In this document: positions 1 through 10,833 of the stretch, piece by piece
Position numbering within the stretch: position 1 is the first letter of the stretch
How the letters are laid out: every line of letters starts with the position of its first letter
Origin: Grifola frondosa
Taxonomy: Eukaryota; Basidiomycota; Agaricomycetes; Polyporales; Grifolaceae
Direction: 5' to 3'
NCBI GenBank assembly: GCA_001683735.1
Contig: LUGG01000003.1
Span: forward strand, 1,488,001 to 1,552,000
DNA: 64,000 nucleotides
Made by a program: the position numbers and the translations under genes
The notes under the pieces: generated by a model
The model's database searches: none
The model's input: the letters and a program-made list of their open reading frames with translations, nothing else
Told to the model about the DNA's origin: nothing

Positions 1-430
1 CAAGTCTATACTGCATTGTATAGCTTATGCATTGCATAACTTATGCACTGGCTCTCTTGTTTGCCTGGCAGTTCTTTTCAAAAAGCAGAAGCCTGATTTC
101 GTTAAGAACGCTGCACTTGATCGTCGCGAAGCCAGGAGTTGAATTCGAACAGATTCGTGTCAGCTGCTCTTGCTACGAAATACGAAACGCCCGCCGTGGG
201 CGCACAACTCTCAACATCTGTCAAGATAACGGTGCCTCGCCTTGCCTCTCGTGGAATCATTCAGGGCTGGGTTTCATGATACAGTTGCTCACCTGTGCTC
301 GTCGCTCGATTTGCTCAGAATCTCAGACAGTCAGAGCATGTGCACACATGCACGTGCCACGCGTAGAACCTGCACGCGTGATTCTCGTACCGTACACCTC
401 TGTCGTTGACCATAGCGTCACTCCCACCGG
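1..430. other. window edge, no gene assigned
   Basis: Open frames occur here on both strands, but none resembles a known family or has a convincing exon structure. The stretch is probably the upstream region of the small gene that starts at 431, or the end of a gene lying outside the window. Confidence 0.4.
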
Positions 431-833
431 ATGTCTTGCGCTCGTCTTCGTATCTCATGGCGACAACATGCTCGGTTGCCTCCCGTAGCTCGGTCGCGCC
501 CATACAGCTCGGGTAGCGGGTCTCCCAGCTCGCCGTCCCCCCATGCTCACTTTTACTCAAACCTTGTCCCGGGCATGATCCCGGTTGCGCTCCTGGGCTC
601 TGCCGTCTATCTCGTGAGCTTCCCGTAACCTTAACTCTAGCTATGAACAAACATCGCCACAGGGCCTACGTCTGCTTCAAGCCACCCTGTCTCACGAGAA
701 ATACTTGGACGAAGCGCGAGCACATGTGAAAGAGCTGGAGGCTGAGGTGCTTGCTCTGCAAAATGAGAAACGCTCAAAAGCGGTAGCGGTAGGGGAATCG
801 CATGGTAGTAAATCGAGCTGGCGATTATGGTGA
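431..833 (+). CDS. small mitochondrial-type membrane protein with coiled coil
   Basis: Two exons (431-613 and 663-833) give about 117 residues. The first 25 residues are rich in Arg and Ser without acids (start MSCARLRISWRQHARL, then RSRPYSS), which looks like a mitochondrial presequence. A hydrophobic segment follows at about 47-63 (NLVPGMIPVALLGSAVYL). The intron has GTGAGC at its donor and CACAG at its acceptor and keeps the frame. Exon 2 encodes an amphipathic helix (HEKYLDEARAHVKELEAEV) likely to form a coiled coil, then a basic tail. This suggests a single-pass inner-membrane protein with a soluble coiled-coil domain. I do not recognise the family. The start was chosen because it supplies the presequence. 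The helix and the clean splice make a real gene likely. Confidence 0.55.
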
Positions 834-1016
834 CAACGGTACGCAGTAAGTACTACTGGACCGGCAAGTGAAGTTTACCTTCGTGCGGCATGCAGGATTC
901 GATCCCCTAGCTCTTATTTACAAAAAGAAATTAAATCTATCCGGACGAATACAAAACATGCAGTCAGCGATGGGTCAGCAGAGGGTATATACAACAAAAC
1001 GTTGGACAGTTGCTGG

Positions 1017-2462
1017 TCATGAGTGGACCCCCTTCAACAACGATGTTTTATGACGATCAAATAATTTCGCCGTACTACCAGAGTACATGTCAGAGGCGAA
1101 CGCAGAGGGTAAATGACAAAATGGCCACTCACCTAAGAGCTGCGGATGCCAGGCCAGTGAAAGTCTGAACCTGACCCCTGGCGCGACGCACATTGAAGAC
1201 ATTATATGCTGCTCATTTTCGTCAATGCCCAGCAAGTTTCGCAGATCACAAACGAAATTGCAAACTCACAGACATAAACGAGGTCCATCAACAGTTTTAT
1301 CCTGGTAATTTGTATCCAATAGTCCTGTCTTTGCAAACGAGCGAGCTCCTTCTCATCGATCTTGTTCGCGGCGGGATTGGACTTGGAAGTGGCGCCCGTC
1401 ATAGACTCGGTATACAGCCGCGATTCAACTGCATGACGTGTTATCGGCTCACAGTGAGTAACAACGATGTAGTCAAATACGCGCGAAGTCTAACCTTGGT
1501 GTTGCAAGTCGAGGATCACATTCCGCTCCACGCTATTCTCGACCAGGTTCACGAGCGTGCTGGCGAACCAGCACCAATCGGCCAAGCGCCCAGCCTGTTC
1601 GCCCGCTCGCGTCCCAACAAGCCCGAGGCGAGAGAACGTATATGCATCATCGGCCAACCCGTTGACGAACTCGAGTAGGACGGGTGGCGACGCGTGCAAA
1701 AATGTGTGCAGCAGTGGCTTTGGCTTCTGCTTCTGCGAGCCGGTGGAGAAGGGCACAGATGAGTGCTCAGCCAGAATAGCAGTCAGCGGGGGCAGCCAGT
1801 TGAATAGAATGAGACATTTCCTGGGGAAAGCGGGTGTCAGCTGTAGCATTCATGCACAGTGATATCTTAACGAGAACCTAGTTAATGAAAATCCAGCAAT
1901 GGCGGATTGAAGGCGCTTCATAAGCTCGGCCTCCCAGGGCCTTCGCCCCTTATGCCGTAGGCCGGGGCTCGCCATAATGGTAGTATGGAAGAGCAGATAC
2001 ATCCGAAGAGAGTACTGCATTAGTTTCTGCAGCACACGCGACCCCTCAAGATTCAGCACATACTCTTTACAGATATTAAGAGTGTACGCGTACAAATGTT
2101 TTATCCCGCCCATTGCTCGTCTTGAGCAGCTCTCTCCAGATCTCCTCTTTCCTTACCCTATGTTGGGCCGGGTTACGCGCCGTAGTGTCGTCCTCGTCCT
2201 CTGTATCTTCTTCATAGGTATTAGGTCTCTCTTGAGCATCCCCGTTTGAGCTATAGACCTCCGTTGTGTACACGTGCGAGCTGGATATGATAGAAGTGCG
2301 TGGCGTTCGCGGAGGATGGGAAGACAGCGGGTTCATCTGGAAGGAGTCCGTGTCTGCGGACGCGCTATATGACGATGGGAAGTGAGAAGACTCATTGATG
2401 GAGGACGAGGAAGGCGAGGGAGAATGTCCAGGTCCTGAGTACGGGAAGGTTATCGAGGACAT
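1017..2462 (-). CDS. PEX11-like peroxin
   Basis: Six exons join in frame: 2462-2094, 2026-1878, 1820-1495, 1428-1270, 1208-1133 and 1074-1017. The first about 95 residues are Ser/Pro-rich and acidic, probably disordered. The conserved part begins at EEIWRELLKTSNGRDKTF and continues across the first intron into KLMQYSLRMYLLFH. Later come TFSRLGLVG, AGRLADWCWFASTLVNLVE and DYWIQITRIKLLMDLVYV, and the protein ends in LFDRHKTSLLKG. This order (amphipathic helix near the N-terminus, paired hydrophobic segments, short basic tail) is that of PEX11/PEX11C proteins, which remodel the peroxisome membrane during elongation and division. All splice joins restore family-like sequence and no frame break is seen. 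It is divergent from the dynein light-chain gene, with 185 bases between start codons. The exact subclass is uncertain. Confidence 0.82.
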
Positions 2463-2647
2463 TGGGCTCGAGCTTGGACAGAACACCGCGTCGGGCGTTC
2501 AGTACAGCCTGCATTTGCCGAAACGCCGCCACGTGGGCTGCTATCCCGGCAAACAAGTGGCAACAGCCATGTTAGGAAGTCTCCAGCTCCGCTGCCGCCG
2601 CTGTGAAGTCTTGAACAACTCTTGTGACGGTCTACTATACACTAGTC

Positions 2648-3302
2648 ATGGTTACAGGCCTGCGCTCTCCACCCACGCCGCGCTCGAACGCGCCATCGCC
2701 GCGCCCGACGTTTGATTCAGACCTGCTACGCGCATATATGAAGAAGCTTCTGCAGACGACGCTCCAAAGTGCCACTTGGCCTGAAGCTCGAGAACGTGAG
2801 CGAGTGAAGGCGTGGATGAAGGAGATTGGCGAACGCGTCAAGGAGAGGATGTTGGGTGAGCGCGCGTCTTACATCCCCAATTGCGTGGTTGGGCTAAGTC
2901 ACTGACGGCGCGTGCAGAAATCCAGCCTCGAGGGTTGTGAGTGTCGTCGTCATTGTTGTGGCATTTGCCCTTGGACTATCTTGACTAATTGAATACTGTT
3001 AACCGTGAAGTAAGTACATCGTTTTGACACAAATCAACGAGAATCTAGGACAAGGAGGCAGGTGAGCTCTAGTTCGCCACTGGACGCGAGGTTGGTCTGA
3101 AACCAGCGTGGCGGCACCCTTTCCTGTCAGAGCGGACCTGAATTGTCATTGGGAGGATTCAGATGCGGTAGTCCAAGAGATGTATTCAAATGTATGTGTA
3201 ATGATTCCGCGGTCCCGTGTCGACTCGTGAAGGTGCTGACCACGCCCCTGACAGGACTCTGTCATCTGCATCTGTATTGCGTTTGCAGTGCAGACAATCT
3301 GA
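2648..3302 (+). CDS. Tctex-1-type dynein light chain
   Basis: Five exons (2648-2855, 2918-2936, 3011-3061, 3131-3191, 3255-3302) give about 128 residues. After a short Pro/Ser-rich N-terminus comes the Tctex fold: helix LLRAYMKKLLQTTL, a second helix with KAWMKEIGERVKERML, then strands KYIVLTQINENLGQGGR, ADLNCHWEDSDAVVQEM and DSVICICIAFAVQTI ending at the stop. The INENxGQGGR and CHWEDxD motifs are diagnostic of the family. Such subunits link cargo or intermediate chains to the dynein complex. The second exon is only 19 bases long, but both flanking splices keep the conserved sequence in frame. The start codon was chosen as the first ATG in frame with the conserved block. Confidence 0.88.
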
Positions 3303-6300
3303 CTCCTACATATGTCGTGGTTGTTGTCCGATGCGTGCGACGCGTCTCATACCCCGCCTCGTTGCGACTGAATTGGAGATACCCCTTGTTTCATTGGAAT
3401 GTGCAAGTCCAAATCTCCGCAGCGCTTTGCGCAAGCTTCAGTCGTGTCATCGGCGTTCCGGCGCGCTGATACTGCGAAGACTATCTCGGAATCTCTACAA
3501 TATCTCGGGCGGTGAAGGTGGGTGAACGCAAAAATTTTCCTGGGACGCCCGCTCACCGTGCATCACGTCGTAGTCCCGAGTGCTTTGCTGGGCGGCAAAA
3601 GATAGGATTCATGTCAAGGCGTGGCGTCTCTGCGATAGTTCACGTTCATTATCTGAACGCTCATTCATTCACTCATTTATTGGCTGTCCTGTGATCCACC
3701 TTTCATGCATCATGGCCTCCAAACGCCAGACTTGTGGCGGATCTTTCCGTTGACGTCCATTCAATCCGAGAGAGGTTATGTTCACTTTCTAATGGAAAAC
3801 TGTCATTGCGCGACATGATAGCCTCCGGAGCGTGTCATCTCAACATCTTAGCAGCCCTGCAATCCTCAGGCTACTTACAGCTCACCGGGCAGACAGCTTC
3901 CCACCGATGGTCACTTTACTACCGGCTTTCATCAGAACATTCAAGCCATTACAGCGTCTTGTATCTGGTGCGACAATCGGATATCTCCTTTGAAACTGAG
4001 AGGCGAACTAGCATTGACATTTATTTCACGGCTAGTTTTAACTGCTGACACTTTGAGATAAGGTCTCCTGATCATATCGAGGATTCCAGTTGCATCAGTG
4101 GTGGGGCCTTGAAAAGTTCATGCATCATGCCAGCTACCTGTCGCTGATGCAATTGGCTGCGTATGCCGTGCGCCCCGTGCTTATCATACATTGACGAACT
4201 GAAGTTTCACGTCAATTAATGTTAACTTGATGCAAATGAACCCCGAAAGACAAATGATCCTGACAGTGTGTTTGACTGCCGCTTTAGTGGAAGAAAGTCG
4301 CCCCGTGTCCATCAATGCGGACACCGCGGCGCCGTGACATACATTGTTGTTGGATGAACTGTGTGAAGTGCGTCCAGTTTGGTTGCACGGTGATTATCAC
4401 GGATGAATCGATCGATGGTGGCGAGACCCAGATGGGCGTGACAGATGATGCTCTTCGCAAGTTCCGCCGACAAGCGCGCCCGCCGTCTTCCTGGCTTGAG
4501 CGTGTCCCCAGACACTTCCGATCTCCTGATCTCAAGAATGCCTCCGCAATCTGACAGATATCCCGCGGAATCTGAACCCCGCAATATTCGAGCTTTGTGG
4601 CGTTCGGAAGCAAATAATCGATTCCCCAAAGAAGCGGAAGCCCACGACGCCTCGCCACTCGCGGAAGAAGCACCCAAGCTTATATGACAGTGCGCGAGTG
4701 CGGCGGCCTGGTGTCGCCATTTATTCGGACGTACGATTTACGCTGCGTACCCTCCCGGGAGCACTCTGGTCCTATCTCTTTCGCAGCAGGTGGGTTGCGC
4801 AGCTCGAAGCGGCCGAATAGCCGTCCATCGATTTTACGTCGCTCGCATTGAGCAGGCAGCATCCTGATTAAAGGGACGTTCATAGGCGGCAGGCAACGGA
4901 GATAAAATGACCGTTCAATGACAGTTATTTTTATTTCTGGAGATAGCATTCGAACGCAGCATCCCTCTGCTCACATGGGGATGCTTAAACTCTATGGGCG
5001 AATTGGAAGCGATCAGGATCTTGAGCTTACACGTAAGTAAGTGCATCCGCATGTCCAGGTGCAAAAATCCGCCATCGCCAACAAGGAACGGGCGGAATCC
5101 GAGCGGAATGATATCACGCTCCCTCCGCGACCGTGCAAAGCAGCCAGCCAAGGTGAAGGGAAGTCTGGACTGGCACAGCCTTACAGCGGCTTCTGCACGG
5201 TCATCAGATTCAACGGCGACGAATGAAAGCGTATTGTTTCGGACGGAAACTCTCAGCCTGAAGGCCTGAGATACCTGCAAAGGGGCGGAATGCAGGGGCG
5301 AAATGCAGCAGTTGATGATGTCAGCTTACTCACCTGACAGTGCTCGTTCTGTTGTCTCGTGCGCGGTGGGAACATCCTGGCAAATAGCGAGCGCGCCAAC
5401 TGAATTGGCCGGACGCAATGAATGAATGGGCGATTGTGAGACGCCGCGCAGATAGCAAAACTGTCCCGGTCTGGAATAATGGCTACAGAAAGTCTTGCAT
5501 CAAACGGCGGCTGCGTTCATCTTCCTGTTCCGCATCAGCACATGTCGCCAATTGAGCAGACAGATGATCAGACGGGGCGCGGCTTACTCATAGACAAAGT
5601 CCCCTGACGAAGTTTTCGTATGCCAGTCAGGCAGCGCTATTCAGAGGACTGATCAGAACATGTAGGCGGGTTCTGGAACTCTGACCTGAAAATTTCGGGC
5701 CAGAGAGAGTAAGTGATCGCTGTACTTCCGGAGAGTTCGCGAAGAGCGAACCCGTGGACGCGTCGAGGAGAAGGAAACGTCCGTGAGAGAAGATTCGTGC
5801 AGATAGCGAATCTGGGGGAACGCAGTCAGCAAGGTTTCATAAACAAAAACCAACCCCAGAATTTTGCAGCCGGATGTTGTTGCTGGCGGCATAGTGACGC
5901 AAATATCAGCGTATATATATCACATATATATATCAGCATATAGCGGCGTTAAGGTCGAGACCTACTAAGGACGTGAGTGGCTGCGTGTTAATGAATGAGC
6001 CATTTATATATTCACAGCGCGCTGCGAGCTGGGGTTGGATATGACCACAGGAGAAAGCAAAGCCCGGAGAGTTTGCAGGCCGCGGAGTGGGAGAAAGCCG
6101 GTTGGCTGGGCGCATCGCCAGTGGCTAAGGTTGGTCGGAAGGCGTTGGTGCGCGCATGTTTCCAGCCCTCGGCAAGTCGGCGACTTATCCGTCCAGCGAG
6201 GCAAATGGAGGGAAAATAACTGGAAGTGATCGGCGCAAAGTGCCTGAACAAATACAGCGGCAGATTCCTGATCAGAAACTGCAGATCAAAGTATTGTGTC

Positions 6301-7197
6301 GGTCAGCCAAAACATCTCAAGCCGCCTTTGCCCAGGCTGCTTGGTTCGTAAGGAACTTATCCGCACAACCCCAGTTTGACCACAGAAATTCTCGAAAGTC
6401 ACTGTGATTGAATTTTCGGGTAATTAGCCGACAAGTCAATGGGAGTCATGTGAGGCTGTCACCCAGTTCCCACCGAAAACTCCTGTCTGAGCACTGTCTG
6501 GACATATCCATTGAGCCACCGCAGCGGCAGTTTCACCCATTAGTTGTCATTCTATTAGGGGAGCTGACTCACCCGAATACATCTGGTAAGTTGCCTGGCT
6601 TTTTGTTATTTTTGTTTACGGCACGACACATGTCATAGCTGAGTAAAAATCCACTCGGAGCCTGTCCGCGAGGCCAGTGGGTCAGAGACTATGGGCCGAT
6701 GGTCACTAGTAGTGCAACCCGTCTCCGAATTGCAGCACAACATGCGTGGTGAGCCTACACAGCGACTTGCAGGACCCGCGAAATTTCTGCATCTCGTATC
6801 TTCCACGAAAGGGTAGCCTCTTGCCACTTTTGTTTTCTAGCAGAAGGTCAATTTCCACAACGCCGCGGTCTTGTTCTTCAATTTCATCAAAATTGTGTGG
6901 CCTCTAATACAGTCATTTTGCCCTCTTTCCACGTGCGAAATCTGTCCGAGCCCGACTTTTGAAGCGCCGTCGAGAACGCCGACCGACTCCAATGGACGTG
7001 AATATGGTACTGTCGAAGTTCGTTCAAGACTAGCCGTGATGTTTGTGAGTACACGCTTCCGCGCCCAGCGACCGTGGCTACTGAGAGTAGATCGCAATAA
7101 GGCTAGATTTCGGGCGGGGCGTCGGGCCGCCCGCCCACAGTTTCAAAGCTCTCCCGTCCACAGCGGCGGAACTCGGACGCATATAGCAGCCTGCGCA
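3303..7197. other. 3.9 kb without recognisable gene
   Basis: Open frames in this stretch are short, overlap on both strands and match no family I know. There is a small alternating T/A tract (about 5909-5942, TATATATATCACATATATATA) but no terminal repeats or transposase-like sequence that I could see. It may be decayed transposon sequence or long flanking DNA. The region just before 7198 must hold the promoter of the methyltransferase gene. Confidence 0.45.
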
Positions 7198-8104
7198 ATG
7201 TCTGTGCCCAACACTGGAAATTCTGTTCAGGAGCGGGTGCGCGAATTCGTCAGAAACAACCCGGATTCTGGATGGGATGATGCTTGGTGAGCATGATTCG
7301 CAGTAATGGCCTTTCCAGTGATATTGATTGTGTCGAAGGAAGGCAAAGATTACTCCTTGGGACGCCGGGTATGCGCAACCGCCGCTACGGGACTTAATAC
7401 AATCGAACGTACTCGACTTGCCGAGGTCAGGGAGGGCTCTCGTGCCGGGATGCGGAAAGGTGCGACTACTTGTCGCATTTGCGGCTAGGTGTGTTCGCTG
7501 AATAGTCGATACACAGGGATACGATGCAATGCTTATTGCCTCAAATTTTGGGCTTGATACGCTTGCCGTCGACATTGCTCCTACTGCCGTCAACGCAGCG
7601 AATGAGTTCGTACTAAATTGCATTTCTCAGCCTTCACTCGGTGACCCGACGCCGCCTCCTATGTAGGCTCTTAGCTTCTGTGACCATCCCGGAACCGGGA
7701 AAGGTAACTTTTAAACTTGGAGACTTCTTCACTCTAGCAAACAGTCCGGAAGAACGCTTCGAACTCGTCTACGACTATACGTCAGTCTTGAGTAATTTCT
7801 ACCGTCGCAGAGCCATGTGATATTGATGTGGTTTGTTTCTTAGGTTTTTCGTTGCTATTCCACCTTCTCTTCGGGCGGATTGGGGTCGTCAAATGTCGAC
7901 CTTGGTGAAATCGGGCGGCTTCCTCATCACACTCATATTCCCGCTTGACCCCCGCAGGATGTCGGGCCTCCTTTCTACGTTCGTCCAGAGCACTACGTTG
8001 AGGTTCTTGGCGAAGGCTGGGAGAAAGTATTCGATAAAGTTCCCGAAGTGAGCTCAAAGACTCATATAGGCCGGGAACGACTGGTGGTGTGGAAGAGGTT
8101 GTAA
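7198..8104 (+). CDS. TPMT-family SAM methyltransferase, one frame break
   Basis: Exons at 7198-7286, 7339-7459, 7517-7640, 7675-7780 and 7844-8104 encode a class I methyltransferase of the thiol/thiopurine S-methyltransferase family. Visible blocks are KITPWDAG (substrate-cap side), ALVPGCGKGYDA (SAM-binding glycine loop), LAVDIAPTAV (acidic end of strand 2), LGDFFTL, FELVYDYTFFVAIPP, then DWGRQMSTLVKSGGFLITL. Fungal members methylate thiols or thiol natural products. The third intron would be only 34 bases, unusually short here. Near 7951-7958, right after FPLDP, the frame breaks. The conserved tail (DVGPPFYVRPEHY, then GRERLVVWKRL and a TAA) continues in the next frame, as if one base were missing from the CCCCC run. 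In the unbroken frame translation ends early at about 8051. Either an assembly error or a recent inactivation. Confidence 0.75.
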
Positions 8105-8423
8105 TATTTGTGGCTGGTACTCCTATCTATCGCGAATTACCCGTGCGATATATGCTAAATTCATCACATTAATTTTTGTGGAATGAATGACGTTCTCGTT
8201 ATTTGGCGGTTAGTGATGATTTTCCTGTCCCGAGTTCTTAGCCTTCAGCTACCTTCGTGGGTTAAACGAAACGAAAACGGAGGCGACTTCCTGATCTGGT
8301 GATCGACGGCTCACGTGCCCAAAATTTCGTGTCGCCGTCAGACCGACGTCTACCGCTACACACCATCGACGTTGACACCCTTCGAGAGCTTGCCGTAACG
8401 CGGATAGGACTGGTCTGTTCCTC
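8105..8423. other. intergenic, probable promoter of PPR gene
   Basis: Spacer between the methyltransferase stop and the PPR gene start. It has an AT-rich first half and no conserved coding sequence that I could see. Confidence 0.4.
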
Positions 8424-10439
8424 ATGTCACAAACCTACCTCAGAAAACTCATACTATCAGGCCGTCTGTCCGAAGTCCGACACTTTCACGCGTCTCCACG
8501 TCGCGCCGGTCTTGCTCTACCTCTTTCGGACTCCCCGCCCTCTACGACGTCGGCCAGCAATCCGAAAGAGGTGATATTCAACCAACGATGCCAGGACATT
8601 CGCAGTTTGCTGTCTTTGCCGCGACCTAGTCCCGGACGCGTGTGGGGCAGCTACGTCGAGCTTCTTCACCTGCTTGGGGCCGAGAACCTGCCCTTGGACA
8701 TCCACCAGTCGGTCCTGCGGAAATGCACGCCCCCCGCAGCGCATGTGCGTGCCGCAGCAATGCGGCGCATCGCAGAAGGGCAGAGGCTGCGGCAGGACCA
8801 CATCTACGAGCTGCGCTTCCAGACAGTCATCCGCAACATCCGCTCGTCGGGCCTGACGCCGACGCTCGACGACTACCACTTTATTCTGGAACAGTTCGCT
8901 TCGGTGGGGCACTACGTTGGCGCGTTCCAGGTGCTGCGGGAGATGACGCGCGCGAAGCTGCCGAAGAACACGAAGACGTATGGGCTGTGCCTGCAGGCCC
9001 TCTGCCATCGCCTGGCCCTGCCGATCTGGCACGAGAAGCGGGAAGGGCTCGTTGAGGACGTCACGAAGTACTGCGTGGAGCTCATAAACGAGATGTCGAG
9101 GAAGGGGGTGCCGTTCACTTCCGTCAATGTCGACCTGGCCGTCCGCGTGCTGAAGGAGACCGCCGACTTTGAGGGGTTCGAGAAAATTATGAAGGGCGCG
9201 TATGGTATTGATCTGTCGTACCCTGATCGCCCCCCACTGGAGTACTGGGACAAGAAGTCGAACGACGTCGCGGTAGCAGAGTCCGCAACTGTTCGTATTC
9301 CGGATCCATTACCCTTTTCCACGGCAGCCCTCAATACCGCCGTTGACATGATTGGGCGGCTCGGGAACGTGTCGAAGTTGGTACAAATGTTTGAAGTGCT
9401 CACGACGCCTCTCCCATTGAGCGTCCAAAAATTATCCACCTCTACTTCCTTCGACGACGAGGACGAGGACGATTACGGTATCTCTAATCCCCAGGTTGCA
9501 CCTTATCGACCTCCTTCTGCAGAACCCAACACGTATACATACCATTTACTCCTGAAGTGGATCTCTCAGGCCGGCCATGCGGTCTTCCTACGACATTACC
9601 TCCTACAGGCCATGGAGCTAGACAGGCGTGAAGACAGACGGTTGCGGGGCGATTGCTTGATTAAACAGCCCGGGGAGATCCATGCACTGCGCTTCAGCGT
9701 GAATCGCAATATGCTTCTAGCTGTGTTTTCAGAAGCCAATCGCGACAAAAACATGGAGCTGCTTCGCTGGGTACTTGTGAAGACCGAGCGCGTTATGCGA
9801 CGCAAAAAGGCCGATATTGCCTACTATACGGCCACACAGCAAAAGTGGGGGGAGAACAGTGTCCCTCGATATAGCCAGGGAATCGACGACGACGCGGCGT
9901 CTGAGGATCTTGATGTCGGAACGTCTAGTTCGTCCTTTGCGACATTCTTCAGTCCCTCTTCCTCAGCAAAGGAGGATGCTATCATGAAAACCGCGCATAT
10001 CCCGCCAACGCCTCCCTTCAACGCAGACCTTGATGCGCCTCCCCAACCTTCCAAAGAGCCCACAAGGCTGTTCGACATCGATATGCATCTGAGCATCCTC
10101 GAACGGGACTTGCTGATGATCTCACAGTTCTACGGCCATGTGCAAGATGTCATGGGCCGAAATACACAGAGAATTAAGGAGCGGCTTGGACGCCGGGTGT
10201 GGGGTGGCAGAGATATTTACATGCACGACAAGGGTGTCCGGTTAAGTGTTAGGCGGGAGGAGTGGCGGTCTAGAGTCCATTTCCGGCCGAGGAGGGAACT
10301 CTTGCCAGACGTGGCCCCGCTTAGACGACCTATGCCGCCACATATCAAACCGAAATGGATTACACCAAATGAAGGGGCGACCTTGTCTAATCCTGCCCAC
10401 GAGTCGGCTGGGCTGGGATCGCAAGAGAGGTCTACATAG
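8424..10439 (+). CDS. mitochondrial pentatricopeptide-repeat-like protein
   Basis: A single uninterrupted frame of 671 residues with no intron. The start gives an Arg/Ser/His-rich N-terminus (MSQTYLRKLILSGRLSEVRH) suited to mitochondrial import. Helical pairs of PPR type can be seen at about 150-200 (FILEQFASVGHYVGAFQVL, then LPKNTKTYGLCLQALC), again near 295-320 (ALNTAVDMIGRLGNVSKLV) and near 370-390 (NTYTYHLLLKWISQAGHAV). An acidic low-complexity stretch lies between. The C-terminal part is basic. Fungal PPR proteins bind mitochondrial transcripts and control their stability or translation; the target here cannot be told. The intact 2-kb frame shows that frame breaks in this assembly are not uniform. 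Confidence 0.72.
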   Translation: MSQTYLRKLILSGRLSEVRHFHASPRRAGLALPLSDSPPSTTSASNPKEVIFNQRCQDIRSLLSLPRPSPGRVWGSYVELLHLLGAENLPLDIHQSVLRKCTPPAAHVRAAAMRRIAEGQRLRQDHIYELRFQTVIRNIRSSGLTPTLDDYHFILEQFASVGHYVGAFQVLREMTRAKLPKNTKTYGLCLQALCHRLALPIWHEKREGLVEDVTKYCVELINEMSRKGVPFTSVNVDLAVRVLKETADFEGFEKIMKGAYGIDLSYPDRPPLEYWDKKSNDVAVAESATVRIPDPLPFSTAALNTAVDMIGRLGNVSKLVQMFEVLTTPLPLSVQKLSTSTSFDDEDEDDYGISNPQVAPYRPPSAEPNTYTYHLLLKWISQAGHAVFLRHYLLQAMELDRREDRRLRGDCLIKQPGEIHALRFSVNRNMLLAVFSEANRDKNMELLRWVLVKTERVMRRKKADIAYYTATQQKWGENSVPRYSQGIDDDAASEDLDVGTSSSSFATFFSPSSSAKEDAIMKTAHIPPTPPFNADLDAPPQPSKEPTRLFDIDMHLSILERDLLMISQFYGHVQDVMGRNTQRIKERLGRRVWGGRDIYMHDKGVRLSVRREEWRSRVHFRPRRELLPDVAPLRRPMPPHIKPKWITPNEGATLSNPAHESAGLGSQERST

Positions 10440-10833
10440 ACCACACTAACGCAAGTATTTATCAACTTATTTATGTGAGTATTTATTCTCTCTACCTCCT
10501 TGTGGAGTCAATAATTGAAAGAAATGCAGTGCGACTCAGAGTCGATGGGATGGATGGCCGGCCTGCTGGCCTGCACGACGCATTACGACGAAGGTGAGGG
10601 ATTGCTCCTACTACCTTTGTCACACCGTCTAACAGATTTGATTCGATGCTAGAGATTGCTCATATAGGACCACATTAGTACTATACCATAGATGCAGTAC
10701 ATATCACGACTTGCATGGCATCTTCGATGTTGACGTTTAGCTCGGGTTAAAACTTAACGTTGAATTTGGGTAATCGCACGTGACCGCGACTGGTTCAACA
10801 ACTCACAAGCTGTCTCCATTCAGCATCCCAGTG
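10440..10833. other. intergenic spacer
   Basis: Region between the PPR gene and the next frame on the same strand. No coding sequence is evident. The open frame of the next gene extends upstream without an ATG, so the true start might involve an unseen 5' exon here. Confidence 0.4.

Noticed and set aside
880..910. GGATTCGATCCC resembling a tRNA T-arm
   Set aside because: The stem does not pair over five bases and no acceptor or D-arm could be found on either strand.
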